Of a stretch of 64,000 nucleotides of DNA, positions 1 through 9,046 are shown one piece after another. Each line of letters begins with the position of its first letter. Position 1 is the first letter of the stretch. This stretch comes from Stentor roeselii (lineage: Eukaryota; Ciliophora; Heterotrichea; Heterotrichida; Stentoridae). The notes under the pieces are model-generated. The model did no database searches. It was not told the origin of the DNA and saw only the letters and a program-made list of their open reading frames with translations. Both the position numbers and the translations under genes were made by a program. The stretch covers positions 94,039-158,038 of the forward strand of contig RSEH01000093.1 of assembly GCA_006503475.1 (NCBI GenBank), written 5' to 3'.

Positions 1-2
1 AA

Positions 3-446
3 AACCTTCGAAAAGTCGAGAAAATGAAAAATCAAAGTAACCTAAAAGAATCCCTTCAAACTGAAATCTTAGAAAAGCTAAAAACTGGCGTCGAGGACCA
101 AAACAAGTTAATAAAACTTAAAGAAGTCCACCAAAAAATCAAAGTCTGGTCCTCAAAAATGATAAAAAAACTTGGAGGGTCATTAAAATCCCCAAGTCTC
201 CAAGAAAACATGTCAGTCATCAAAGACCTTCTAATAAATAACATCGAATCCCTAAAAACTTCAGGAAAACTTTCCCAAGTCGTAGAAGGCCAGCCCGTGA
301 GTTTAAAGCAAGTGATTCAAAGCATCGAAAACAAAGACTTAAAGAAAATCCGAAGCGACAGTGCTGAAAGACTTCTTCAAGACTCAGAAGTAATGCGAGA
401 GCTGGCTTATTCAACTCCAAGTCTCGACCTGAAGTTAAAAAAGTAA
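3..446 (+). CDS. Unknown small basic protein, 5' end probably outside the window
   Basis: The frame is open from the left window edge through an ATG at position 24 to a TAA at 444-446. From the ATG it encodes 140 residues. The ATG lacks the TATAA-type element seen at most other starts here, so the true start may lie to the left of the window. The product is lysine-rich and probably helical, with no recognisable catalytic motif or membrane segment. Codon use is C/A-rich, like the starts of neighbouring genes. The next gene lies 27 bp downstream on the same strand. I do not recognise the family. Confidence 0.55.
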   Translation, partial: NLRKVEKMKNQSNLKESLQTEILEKLKTGVEDQNKLIKLKEVHQKIKVWSSKMIKKLGGSLKSPSLQENMSVIKDLLINNIESLKTSGKLSQVVEGQPVSLKQVIQSIENKDLKKIRSDSAERLLQDSEVMRELAYSTPSLDLKLKK

Positions 447-473
447 TGTAATTACCTAAGCCCCCTATATTGA

Positions 474-1091
474 ATGAGTTCCGAGTTCTTCGACGAGGAC
501 CAGGCAGTGGAAGAGTTAAAAGCTCGTTTGAGAAGTATTAAAAAAGCTCTTATTCCTCTAACAGTCGAAGGGCAGGTCGACCCGATGAGTGTCCCGAAGG
601 ACGTGAGAGAAGAAATCGTCCAGATCCTCGACGAACATGGGGGGATCGACTTGTTGTCAAGTCTTACAAAGCTGACGTTCAACACGATTAACAGCTGGCA
701 CCGCCGGTGGATCTACAACCCTTACATCTACAGAACACCCACTGACCCTTCACGTCCAAAGAAAACAAACGCGTTGATTAAAAAAGTCCTCAACCCGACA
801 CCGAAAGAACCAAAAATAACAAAGTCTCAACAGGTGATCACTTCAGAGTCTTCTGCAAGTCAAAGACTTTCTTGGAAACTGACCCCTCAACAGGAAAAGA
901 CTGTAAAAAGTATCAAAAAAATGATGGAAGAGAAAATTAAAGAAGGGTCCCCTCTTGATGAAGAGGTTGAAGAGGCTGTGAAAGAACTTTACAATGAAAT
1001 TGGTGATGCTAGAGAAGTCGCTGTTCTTTTGGGGATTAGTAAAGATATTGTGGAGGAATGGGTGTTTGACTTAGACTTTACTATGAATTAA
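474..1091 (+). CDS. Unknown protein with two helix-turn-helix-like segments
   Basis: This 205-residue protein has two segments that resemble each other. Residues about 44-80 end in the pattern LTFNTINSWHRRW, and residues about 165-198 end in LLGISKDIVEEWVFD. Both read as a helix, a short turn and a second helix finishing in W, which is the look of a homeodomain-like or helix-turn-helix fold. The region between them is basic and serine/lysine-rich. DNA binding is an inference from shape only; no named family was recognised. The start is the first ATG, with a TATATTGA sequence immediately upstream. It follows the preceding gene by 27 bp. Confidence 0.6.
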   Translation: MSSEFFDEDQAVEELKARLRSIKKALIPLTVEGQVDPMSVPKDVREEIVQILDEHGGIDLLSSLTKLTFNTINSWHRRWIYNPYIYRTPTDPSRPKKTNALIKKVLNPTPKEPKITKSQQVITSESSASQRLSWKLTPQQEKTVKSIKKMMEEKIKEGSPLDEEVEEAVKELYNEIGDAREVAVLLGISKDIVEEWVFDLDFTMN

Positions 1092-1324
1092 GATTATGGA
1101 GTGTTGGAGCGTGTGATTGACATGATGTTAAGGAACTCATGTCACCCGTGCTCAGACTTTTTGACATCTTTGAGAAGAGACGGAAAACCGGGCTTCCTTC
1201 GACAATGTCAGAAATTTGAATAGATTCAGAAGGAAGGCAGGAGAGTTGATTGAATCATGAATCGAGACTCTCTTTTCATCATTTGGTGTTTATATATCAG
1301 TGGAAGGAGAAGCTCTCATTAACT

Positions 1325-2174
1325 CGAGTTGTCAGAGGATATCATCATTAAAATTATATCCATTAAATAAACTGCAAGAAACACTATGGAAGATGGATCA
1401 GGATTGCTTTTGAATAGCCGGATCTGAAAAGAATTTATTAAGAGAAGAGAATTTTTTAGGTTTTTTGAGATAATCTTGGGAGATTTAATCAAGGGGTTAT
1501 TATGAAAAGATTCAAAACTATGAAAAGATAATCAAGTTTATTAACATTAGGGTAAAGTCTTCATTTTTCCAATAATTCTCATCGATTTCAGTGGATTTCT
1601 AGAAATTTTTGAAAATTTTATAAAGGATTTTTGAAGACTTACTTGAAGCTTGGGGGTCTTGAATTTCTGAATCTTATTGTTGGGATTAGGCTTTCATCTG
1701 ACGGGAAAATTTTAGAAATATTTAAGAGGCCTGGGTATTCACACTTTAAGAATTTGTTTAATCTTATTAAGAGCTACTTATTCATGAATTTCTTGAATAG
1801 GAGATCGTGAAAGTGTCTATTTCCACTGCGAATCTTGGATTGAGATTCGACATTGAGTTCATGTTATTGAAACACTCTTCGATATCAAATGATGAGCCTC
1901 GGTTACTTGAGCTTAATGGGGAGATTCGATTTTCAAAGTTAATTACAGGAATTTCTTGATGTTTGTAGTGGTCAGTATTCTGATTTTCCATTTATATTTG
2001 AGTGATTTTGGTAAATTAACTAATAGAAATAACGATTTTGAATCATTTATAAAATTATGTAAAGCTTTTCGTGTAAATAAGCAATCCTTAATAATTTTTA
2101 TTGAATCGCTATTTAATTGTTTCAAGTTCTCGAAGATTTTATTAAATTATTATAAGTTTATAAGTAATTACTAA
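1325..2174 (+). pseudogene. Decayed coding stretch, possibly F-box/LRR-like
   Basis: No intact gene lies between 1092 and 2384. On the plus strand, open stretches with coding-like composition follow one another in changing frames: about 1560-1634, 1625-1810, 1807-1956 and 1959-2174. Each step changes the frame in the same sense. The translated pieces are leucine-rich (for example GLEFLNLIVGIRL), and an F-box-like ELSEDIIIKIIS lies near 1325. None of the junctions is a convincing 15- or 16-nt intron, so a frameshifted pseudogene is the simplest reading. The F-box/LRR label is tentative. Positions 1092-1324 also show short open stretches but nothing identifiable. Confidence 0.35.
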
Positions 2175-2384
2175 TCATTTAAATTAACTTAACATAAAAG
2201 TCTTCTTATCAGATTTTCCCATTTTGATATCAAAACTAGTAACTCCAGCAAAATCTTATAACATATCGATAAAAATTCCAGTCTCTATCTTCATCTCTCA
2301 TAAAAACCACCATTCTCTAAAATTTCCGAAATTTTTTTCACTAAATATCTACATCCACGAAATCAACTCTTTCAAATAATCAAA

Positions 2385-2825
2385 TTAACTACTCCATTTA
2401 TGATTCATCATGAATTTAGTATGCTTTCCAGTAGCAACCAATACATCTCCAGAAGAAATTAAAGCACTTGTAAAAGCAAGACTTTTTCCAACCTTATGAC
2501 AAGTAGCTTGAACATCCAGAGGTCCATCCTTAACAGCTCCAACAAAACTAACACTTAAATCAACACTGACAGTATACCTATCATCAATCCCAGCAATAGC
2601 AATAGTGGTGGCCTGGTCAATGATAGTCGAAATGGCGCCTCCATGAAGAGTACCTCCACTATTAGTCCATTCAGGAAGTACAGGCATCTGAAGCTTAACA
2701 ATAAAAGTCTTTCCATTCAATTCACAATGACTGACCTTCATAGACTCAATCATCGTCCTGTCAAAAAAGGTCTTTCCAGGGTTTTTGGTGAGACAATTTG
2801 CCATATAAGCGACAACTCTATTCAT
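2385..2825 (-). CDS. Hotdog-fold acyl-CoA thioesterase (ACOT13/PaaI type)
   Basis: The protein has 146 residues if it starts at the ATG whose first base is 2825. The hotdog signature is clear: NSGGTLHGGAISTIIDQATT, with the GTLHGG loop and the following helix that carries the catalytic Asp in this family. A second conserved strand (YTVSVDLSVSFVGAVKDGPL) follows. Length matches single-domain ACOT13-like enzymes, which hydrolyse acyl-CoA to fatty acid and CoA. An upstream ATG would lengthen the protein into the divergent channel gene and adds only unconserved sequence. The chosen start is separated from the neighbouring ATG by just TATAA. Stop is TAA. Confidence 0.85.
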   Translation of the reverse strand: MNRVVAYMANCLTKNPGKTFFDRTMIESMKVSHCELNGKTFIVKLQMPVLPEWTNSGGTLHGGAISTIIDQATTIAIAGIDDRYTVSVDLSVSFVGAVKDGPLDVQATCHKVGKSLAFTSALISSGDVLVATGKHTKFMMNHKWSS

Positions 2826-2830
2826 TATAA
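2826..2830. promoter_or_regulatory. 5-bp TATAA spacer between two divergent start codons
   Basis: The five bases TATAA are all that separate the ATG of the thioesterase (minus strand, 2825) from the ATG of the K+ channel (plus strand, 2831). Read on either strand they give an A/T-rich TATAA or TTATA directly before ATG, as at many other starts in this window. A role in transcription or translation initiation is inferred from position only. Confidence 0.4.
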
Positions 2831-4468
2831 ATGGAACAAGGATCTGAAAGATCTTCCAAGATACAACCTGAGCCTGAGTCAAACGACAGGATGCAACCTG
2901 AACCTGAGGATAATGATAGAAGACCTGCACTTTTTAATAATTTCAACTTTTTCAAGAGAAAATCGGAAAATTCTGTTAGTCGAGTCCCTGCTGCGAAAGA
3001 AGTTGAAACTAAATCTAACTCGTTTTGGGTACCTCCTCCGAATAAGAACTTGAAAAGTATCACTAGTGAAGAATTGAAAAATGATGATAATATTCTTGCT
3101 GTCTTGTCGTCGCTTAGTTGTGCTTGTGCATTGGCTGGTAATGAGCAGACTTTTTTGAAGTACTCTGAGGAAGAATCGTATGTTCTTTACTTTCGATGTG
3201 CTTTGTTAATTATTTCTATTGCTAGTGTTATCTGGGTTGTTAGACGGTATCAGATGTTGCTTGTTCATCAAGTGCTGATTTATACAGTAGGGGTTAAAGA
3301 CACTCTTTGGACAAGTGGCTTATGGAAAACAATGACAATCGAGATCCTAATTCATTCATTTTTCTCTCCACCAGGTATTGACTACCGATTCACAGTAAAC
3401 ACTTTAGGCTATGAAATCGAGTATTCCCTTGACGACATCCTAACAATTTTAGCCCTTTTTAGGCTTTACACCCTTCTACGTCTCTTCGGCCACCACAGTA
3501 TCTACACTCAAAAAACAGCTGAAACAGTATGCGAAAGAAACGGTGAATCTGCAGATTCAATATTCGCATTAAAGAGTTTCATTCAAGACAGTCCATTTCT
3601 AGGAATCGGTATAGTTTTCATCAGTCTTTCCTTATTCAGCGCAGTGGTGATGAGAATATTTGAAAGACCTGAGATCGTATCAGACGGAAAACCAATCCCA
3701 AGTAACTTAAGCGAGCTTTCTGACAACTTGTGGGTAATTTTCTTTACAACTACTACTGTCGGATACGGTAACATTTATCCAATCACTCATATGGGAAGAC
3801 TCACTTGCATCCTTGCCTGCATTTTCGGAAACATGTATCTGGGGATGCTTGTTGTCGCGATTAACCAGAAGATGGACCATTCAGACAGTGAAAACCTTTC
3901 ATATGCCTGGATTTATCGGCATTATGTGAAAAATAATACTAAAAAGCATGCACTTAAATCCATCAGACTTGCTGCTACTCTTTATCTGTTAAGTAAAAGA
4001 TGGAAATGCAACTGTATCAGTCCTATTAAACCTAATCCACCAGTTAATATTGGAGAATGTTTCATTTCTTTTGATAGAAGGTTTTTGAATGAGAAACAGT
4101 TTATTAAAAAATGTCAGATTTATAGAGATATGAAAGGACATCTGATGAAAATGAAAGATATTATTGATGATGCTAGGAATATTGGAAGGAAGGAAATTGA
4201 AAATATTAAGTTAATTGAAGATACTGTCAGAGTTGATACTTCTATCATTTTTAATAAGATTCAGAAAATGATCACGAGAGATACTTTGTTAATTAACAGC
4301 CAGACAAGCCATTCTCAGACTAATATTGAGAAAAAACTTGTTGAGGTCAAAGAAATGGCTAATAAAATGAGAAAAACTATGAGAACTGTGTTGAGGAGAC
4401 AGAATTCTCAGGATGACTCGCCTTTACTTAGAAGGGTTTCACTTGCTAATAGCTTTATGCTAAGCTAG
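2831..4468 (+). CDS. SK-type Ca2+-activated K+ channel
   Basis: This 545-residue membrane protein has the layout of small-conductance calcium-activated K+ channels. The N-terminal tail is hydrophilic and repeats a QPEPE motif. Several membrane segments lie between residues about 95 and 300. The pore loop and selectivity filter (TTTTVGYGNIYP, about residues 305-316) are followed by S6 (CILACIFGNMYLGMLVVAIN). After S6 comes a basic helical region (about 345-420) in the place where SK channels bind calmodulin, then a coiled-coil tail. The S4-like segment has few regularly spaced arginines, which favours the SK class over voltage-gated channels. Calmodulin gating is inferred from family knowledge. 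Stop is TAG; the next gene starts 22 bp later. Confidence 0.8.
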   Translation: MEQGSERSSKIQPEPESNDRMQPEPEDNDRRPALFNNFNFFKRKSENSVSRVPAAKEVETKSNSFWVPPPNKNLKSITSEELKNDDNILAVLSSLSCACALAGNEQTFLKYSEEESYVLYFRCALLIISIASVIWVVRRYQMLLVHQVLIYTVGVKDTLWTSGLWKTMTIEILIHSFFSPPGIDYRFTVNTLGYEIEYSLDDILTILALFRLYTLLRLFGHHSIYTQKTAETVCERNGESADSIFALKSFIQDSPFLGIGIVFISLSLFSAVVMRIFERPEIVSDGKPIPSNLSELSDNLWVIFFTTTTVGYGNIYPITHMGRLTCILACIFGNMYLGMLVVAINQKMDHSDSENLSYAWIYRHYVKNNTKKHALKSIRLAATLYLLSKRWKCNCISPIKPNPPVNIGECFISFDRRFLNEKQFIKKCQIYRDMKGHLMKMKDIIDDARNIGRKEIENIKLIEDTVRVDTSIIFNKIQKMITRDTLLINSQTSHSQTNIEKKLVEVKEMANKMRKTMRTVLRRQNSQDDSPLLRRVSLANSFMLS

Positions 4469-4490
4469 AATAATTAGGTAATTATAATAA

Positions 4491-7400
4491 ATGGCTGCTA
4501 GGGTACATGAGCTTTTAAGTCAACTTGAACAGATTGACTATCGACATTCACCAACCAGTTCTCCTGTCGGAAATCAAAGATCAGTTCCCAACATCAGAGA
4601 AAGAAACTCAATGAAAAGAAGCCTGACCCATCTTCTTTCATCCCCAGTCCTGCAAGACTCCAACCTAAGAACCGAGCTAGACGATTTAAAAGTACAACAA
4701 AAAGTTCTAAGTCTCCAAAAAAAGAAAGAAAACCAAAACTTCCAAAAACAATGCGAAAAAATCGACACCCAAGTCAAAGCTCACAAAGAAGAGCTAATAA
4801 AACTAGAAAACCAGTTGATAACTCTAGAAACCAAGGCAGAAAACGTAGAAAAATCGATAAAAGAGAAGCAAGACGAGAAACTAGAAGCTTTCCGATACGC
4901 TTTAAAGCCTTTAGAAGACACAGCGAACACGATTTCAGATGAAAAAGAAGTCCTTATCCAGAAACACGAAAAACTGAGTAAAAGACTTGAAGAGCTTGAT
5001 TCTTTAAGAAGTGTCAGAACCGACGAGCTCAAATCAGTCCTGGCCCAAAGGTCGGAATACGCCAAAAACCGAGAAAAACTTCAAAAGCTTTTAACAGACA
5101 TCAAAGAAAACGACAACTGCAACTACCGCGAGTACGTCCAAGAGATTGAAACTCGAGAAATCCTCAACGCAATAAAAAACCGAAAGTCAAAACAAACAAC
5201 TTCTCTTAAAGACCTGGAGAAAAAACTCGCTGAAATCGAAGTGGAAATCGAAAACTGCACAAAAAGACATCAAGAGATGAAAGGAGTCCCTGTTCTCATC
5301 CCGATAACCATAGAAAAAGAAATACTCGACATGGAAAACTACCTCAACTCCCTTTGCAAAGACCTGAAAGTCCTTAGTTTAATGGACTTTATCCGAGAAT
5401 ACATGAAAAAAAAAACAGTCTCTCCTCAGGACTTAATCATTCAAGAGCAGATTTCACTTATTGAAGATAAAGAAATCCACATTGAGGAAAAATGGGCAAA
5501 ACAAAAGGAAATGATGGAGTCAAAAATAATTGAAATGCGAAAAGTAACTGAAGAACAAGAAGTCGAACTTTATGCTTTAATCTCCAACTCCACTCCTGAT
5601 AAACATCTAGAGTCAGCTTTATTGGAAATGCAAAGCACTTTAGAAATGATGAGAAAAGAAGCAGAAAAAGCTCATCGAAAGCATAAAGTAAAAATGCAAA
5701 ACATCCAAAAGTGGAAAGAAGACAATCGCAAAAGACTTCAACAAATCGACTCCAGCAAGTTAATCGACGATGTTGAAGTCATCAAGTCATTCAAACGTGA
5801 ACTTCAAAAAAACGTTCCAAAACTTGACCAGTGGAAAGCCATCGAAAGTGTCATCAACAAGTATATCGAAAAACTCACTGAAAGAAACAACAACTTTCAA
5901 GAAATACTAAAAAAAGAAACTGAAAGACTTGAATTTGAAAGCAAGCAAGAGTCGGAACTCAAAGAGCTCATCGCGAGTAAAAACGCTCTCATGGCTGACA
6001 GAGAGTCACTTCATCGAGAGTTCTTAAAAATAATCACTTTAGAAAAAGCAGCAGTGAAAAAATTTGAAAACTTTAAAATCGAAATCGAAATTGAAAGGAA
6101 AAAACTTATTGAAAAAATAACTGAAACTAATATGAACAAGAATAAATCATCACTTTTACAGATACAAAAGAAAAAAGGCGACAGGGCAATTGGCCAGATC
6201 AGGGAAAAAGAAGTGCAGACTGTTAAAGAAACTCAAGAAAAACAAAGAGAAGGTGTTAAGAAGAAGTTGGAAGGACTCACTTCTGATATTTCACATTGGG
6301 AGGGATTGATACAAAAAGTCGACTCGAGTATTAATGAAATATTAAAACCGGAAGTTACTAGTATTGATCAGGATACTGTTAAGACCAAGCAGGAACTTCT
6401 GATTGTTTCTGAACAACTTAAAATTTTAAAGGATGCTGAAGAAGATGTTTCTGCGAAACTTGATTATTTGATGGACTCGAAAAAAAGAGATATTAGCAGA
6501 AGTCTTCATAGGGCACTTGAAATTCATGGAAGTGATGTCGATCTTAAGAAGATTCATCGGTTGACTACTATTCGCGATAAAAAAGCATCTGCTATTAAAC
6601 AACTTGTTGAGGAAAAGGAAAAAATTAAAAAAGAATATGAAATTAGGATGAAGAATAATCAGATTGAAGAGGAGAAGATTAAGGCTAAAGTTATGAATCT
6701 TGAGGAAAATATTAATAATCAGGTTAAATCGAAAAAACAGTTTGAAATCTTCTCAAAACAACTCACTACTGTTGAACATGATATTCCTGAAGATGATATT
6801 CCAGATATTGATCTTAATCAGGACTCTAAAGATGATGATGACTCACTTAAGGAGGACCAGGTCGGCAGTCGAGAGTCATATGAAGTAGAAAACACAATAG
6901 AAGCCCAATTAGAACTAGAAGAAAGTAAAGCATCAGACCCACATAACTCAACAACTCTGACTCTCAAAGGTGAAATCGAGATAAACATCGACCTAGACGA
7001 CACTACCCAGGCCGAAAAAGACTTTTTTAATTCAATCGTTCCTCTGCTGACCGGAGTAAACATCTACAAAAAACTCAGCCAAAGAAACTCTTTGGCTGTC
7101 GGTGAATTCGACCCTCTAGAGTCAGACGCTCCTGAAAACTTTGGATATGCTTTGAGAGTCATGAGACTCAACAAATCACTTACTCGAATAGACTTCACCC
7201 ATCCACAGAAAAAGACAAAAGAAGGGTCTTTTTTAGTTGAAACTATTTTGTCTGCTGTTATTCCTAAACATACTTCAGAGATGATTAAAGCACAGAAAAA
7301 AAATTGGCTAAATGATGGAAAAGATTTGGGAATCACTCCTGCTATGAACAAAAAGTACAGAGACATGAAAAAAGCCGGCCTAATAAACTATTCCGACCCA

Positions 7401-7580
7401 TCCTTCCGAGCAAAAAGTAAAGAAGCAAACTACTACCCATTTTTTGTAAACCTAGAAAAAGGCGGTAGAGTAGAGCTAATCGCATCAGGTTACTCAGCCT
7501 TCAAGCACTGGGTAGACGGTGTAAGTCTATTAGTCCGAACTCTAAAACAACTTCAAAGACTGAGTTCGCGCATCAGTTAA
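4491..7580 (+). CDS. Large coiled-coil protein with a C-terminal PH-like segment
   Basis: The protein has 1029 residues. From about residue 50 to 780 it is an almost continuous Lys/Glu-rich coiled coil. An acidic linker (DDIPDIDLNQDSKDDDDS) follows. The last 180 residues look globular, ending in a helix with YSAFKHWVDGVSLLVR that resembles the closing helix of PH-like domains. This suggests a structural or scaffolding protein tied to membrane or cytoskeleton, but I do not recognise the family. The start is marked by TTATAATAAATG. Codon style shifts sharply from G/T-ending to C/A-ending near 6860. Confidence 0.7.
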   Translation: MAARVHELLSQLEQIDYRHSPTSSPVGNQRSVPNIRERNSMKRSLTHLLSSPVLQDSNLRTELDDLKVQQKVLSLQKKKENQNFQKQCEKIDTQVKAHKEELIKLENQLITLETKAENVEKSIKEKQDEKLEAFRYALKPLEDTANTISDEKEVLIQKHEKLSKRLEELDSLRSVRTDELKSVLAQRSEYAKNREKLQKLLTDIKENDNCNYREYVQEIETREILNAIKNRKSKQTTSLKDLEKKLAEIEVEIENCTKRHQEMKGVPVLIPITIEKEILDMENYLNSLCKDLKVLSLMDFIREYMKKKTVSPQDLIIQEQISLIEDKEIHIEEKWAKQKEMMESKIIEMRKVTEEQEVELYALISNSTPDKHLESALLEMQSTLEMMRKEAEKAHRKHKVKMQNIQKWKEDNRKRLQQIDSSKLIDDVEVIKSFKRELQKNVPKLDQWKAIESVINKYIEKLTERNNNFQEILKKETERLEFESKQESELKELIASKNALMADRESLHREFLKIITLEKAAVKKFENFKIEIEIERKKLIEKITETNMNKNKSSLLQIQKKKGDRAIGQIREKEVQTVKETQEKQREGVKKKLEGLTSDISHWEGLIQKVDSSINEILKPEVTSIDQDTVKTKQELLIVSEQLKILKDAEEDVSAKLDYLMDSKKRDISRSLHRALEIHGSDVDLKKIHRLTTIRDKKASAIKQLVEEKEKIKKEYEIRMKNNQIEEEKIKAKVMNLEENINNQVKSKKQFEIFSKQLTTVEHDIPEDDIPDIDLNQDSKDDDDSLKEDQVGSRESYEVENTIEAQLELEESKASDPHNSTTLTLKGEIEINIDLDDTTQAEKDFFNSIVPLLTGVNIYKKLSQRNSLAVGEFDPLESDAPENFGYALRVMRLNKSLTRIDFTHPQKKTKEGSFLVETILSAVIPKHTSEMIKAQKKNWLNDGKDLGITPAMNKKYRDMKKAGLINYSDPSFRAKSKEANYYPFFVNLEKGGRVELIASGYSAFKHWVDGVSLLVRTLKQLQRLSSRIS

Positions 7581-7601
7581 TTTAATTTAACCAAGTCTAA
7601 A

Positions 7602-8753
7602 TCATGAAAGATCATCAGTATTCAAAAAAGTAACAATAACCGTTATATCATCTACCACATTCCCTTCATTAGAGATCCATTTAGTCCAGGCCAAAGCAGC
7701 CAATCTACAAGCGGCTTCCTTCGGGTCACGATTAGAAGTGCTGACAACTCTAACAGCTTCATCATCCGAGATGAACTCCCAGACCCCATCACTACAAAGT
7801 ACGATAAACTCATCATTTTCCGTAAGAGTCACTTCATTCGTTTGAGGGACACAAATGACTCCAATTGTCTGAGAGACCAAGTCTCCCAAAGCTCGAGTCA
7901 TGGAAAGTCCTGGGTATTCCCTGCCCTTGAAGTAAACTCTTGAAGGGTTACGACCTGGAAGTTTTCGCACTTCTCCGCCAGCTGCTTCTATTCTTTCTTT
8001 TTCTTCTGACATGTCGGGCTTGTGGTCCATGTTGAGAACTATTGCTATGTGCCCTGAATCGGTTTTTCTGCCGAGGATTCCTCTCGAGTCACCTACGTGG
8101 GCAATGAATAGAGAAGACTTTCGCTTGTGGATTATTGTCGAAGTGCATCCTGACATGTTGCAGTCGTATTGGGATTCTTTTAAGCAGGAATGCTTTATTA
8201 GGTTCTGGTGAACTCGCACGAAACTGTCCTTTAAAGCTCGCTCGGGAGTCTCTTGCCAGCTTGGGTGAGATAGGAGAAGCTTTGGAAGCTCGGAATGAAC
8301 GAAGTTTGAGATGTGATGGCCGTATACTCCATGTCCGTCGAAGACTCCCAGCATGAAATTACTATCTTCAATGATAATCACGAAGTCATCCTGATTGGGC
8401 TGAGTGGGTTTCAATCCTTTTTTGCAGCAGACCCACATGTTTGACTTTTGTAAAACGTCAATTTGGTTGTCGTGTCCGAAAATAGCCACTTTTTTATCTT
8501 CGAAAGGCTCTTGCTTGGATTCGCAGGGCACTCCTGCGATTTTTACAAAGTTGATCATTTCGTTAAAAGACCCTGAATCCGGTTTCAACTCACTCGGTTC
8601 AACTGCATCTGTGATTTTTTGAGATGGCCCGGGAAGGGATAACTTTGAGATTTGATCTGCTAATGTCAGAGCTCGGTCTGGAGCTTTAGACGGGTATTGG
8701 ATTACTTTTATACTTGAAATTTCATTTGAATCTTTACAGTGGCAACTTCCCAT
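7602..8753 (-). CDS. PP2C-family Ser/Thr protein phosphatase
   Basis: This 383-residue protein carries the PPM/PP2C motifs in order: LGVFDGHGVYGH (metal-binding Asp and Gly), HVGDSRGILGR, SMTRALGD and VLCSDGVWEF. The catalytic domain spans about residues 105-380. The N-terminus MGSCHC has a glycine at position 2 followed by two cysteines, a classical pattern for N-myristoylation plus palmitoylation, so membrane attachment is likely. The gene ends in TGA. It is convergent with the coiled-coil gene, with 21 bp between the stops, and divergent from the NlpC/P60-like gene. Confidence 0.92.
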   Translation of the reverse strand: MGSCHCKDSNEISSIKVIQYPSKAPDRALTLADQISKLSLPGPSQKITDAVEPSELKPDSGSFNEMINFVKIAGVPCESKQEPFEDKKVAIFGHDNQIDVLQKSNMWVCCKKGLKPTQPNQDDFVIIIEDSNFMLGVFDGHGVYGHHISNFVHSELPKLLLSHPSWQETPERALKDSFVRVHQNLIKHSCLKESQYDCNMSGCTSTIIHKRKSSLFIAHVGDSRGILGRKTDSGHIAIVLNMDHKPDMSEEKERIEAAGGEVRKLPGRNPSRVYFKGREYPGLSMTRALGDLVSQTIGVICVPQTNEVTLTENDEFIVLCSDGVWEFISDDEAVRVVSTSNRDPKEAACRLAALAWTKWISNEGNVVDDITVIVTFLNTDDLS

Positions 8754-9046
8754 TTTGAATAATTGGGTAGTTTTATTCGTTTAAACAAAATTTCAGAATT
8801 TATAATAGTTTGGATAAGAAATTAGAAGATTTTTAGGATTTTAACTATTTTTGTAATTTTAACAAAGAGATTAAAATTGTTTTCAAAACTTTATTAAATA
8901 AAAAGAATTACTTGAACCTGTCAACTAATAATAAATTTCCAATAATCACAAAAATAACACTTTAAAATAACAAAAATTCATTAAAAATCAACTCATCTAA
9001 AACTCCAACCAAACCTAAAAATTTCCCAAAAAATTCATAAATCAAA
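8754..9046. other. Divergent intergenic region with composition flip
   Basis: This 293-bp gap separates the starts of the PP2C and NlpC/P60-like genes. No open frame or RNA is visible. On the plus strand the left part is G/T-rich and the right part (from about 8920) is C/A-rich with almost no G. Each gene is therefore preceded by a C/A-rich, G-poor leader on its own strand. Confidence 0.6.

Noticed and set aside
24-1091. One gene formed from the first two frames, which share the same phase
   Set aside because: The 27-bp gap contains TAA and TGA in frame, and no 15- or 16-nt intron removes both.
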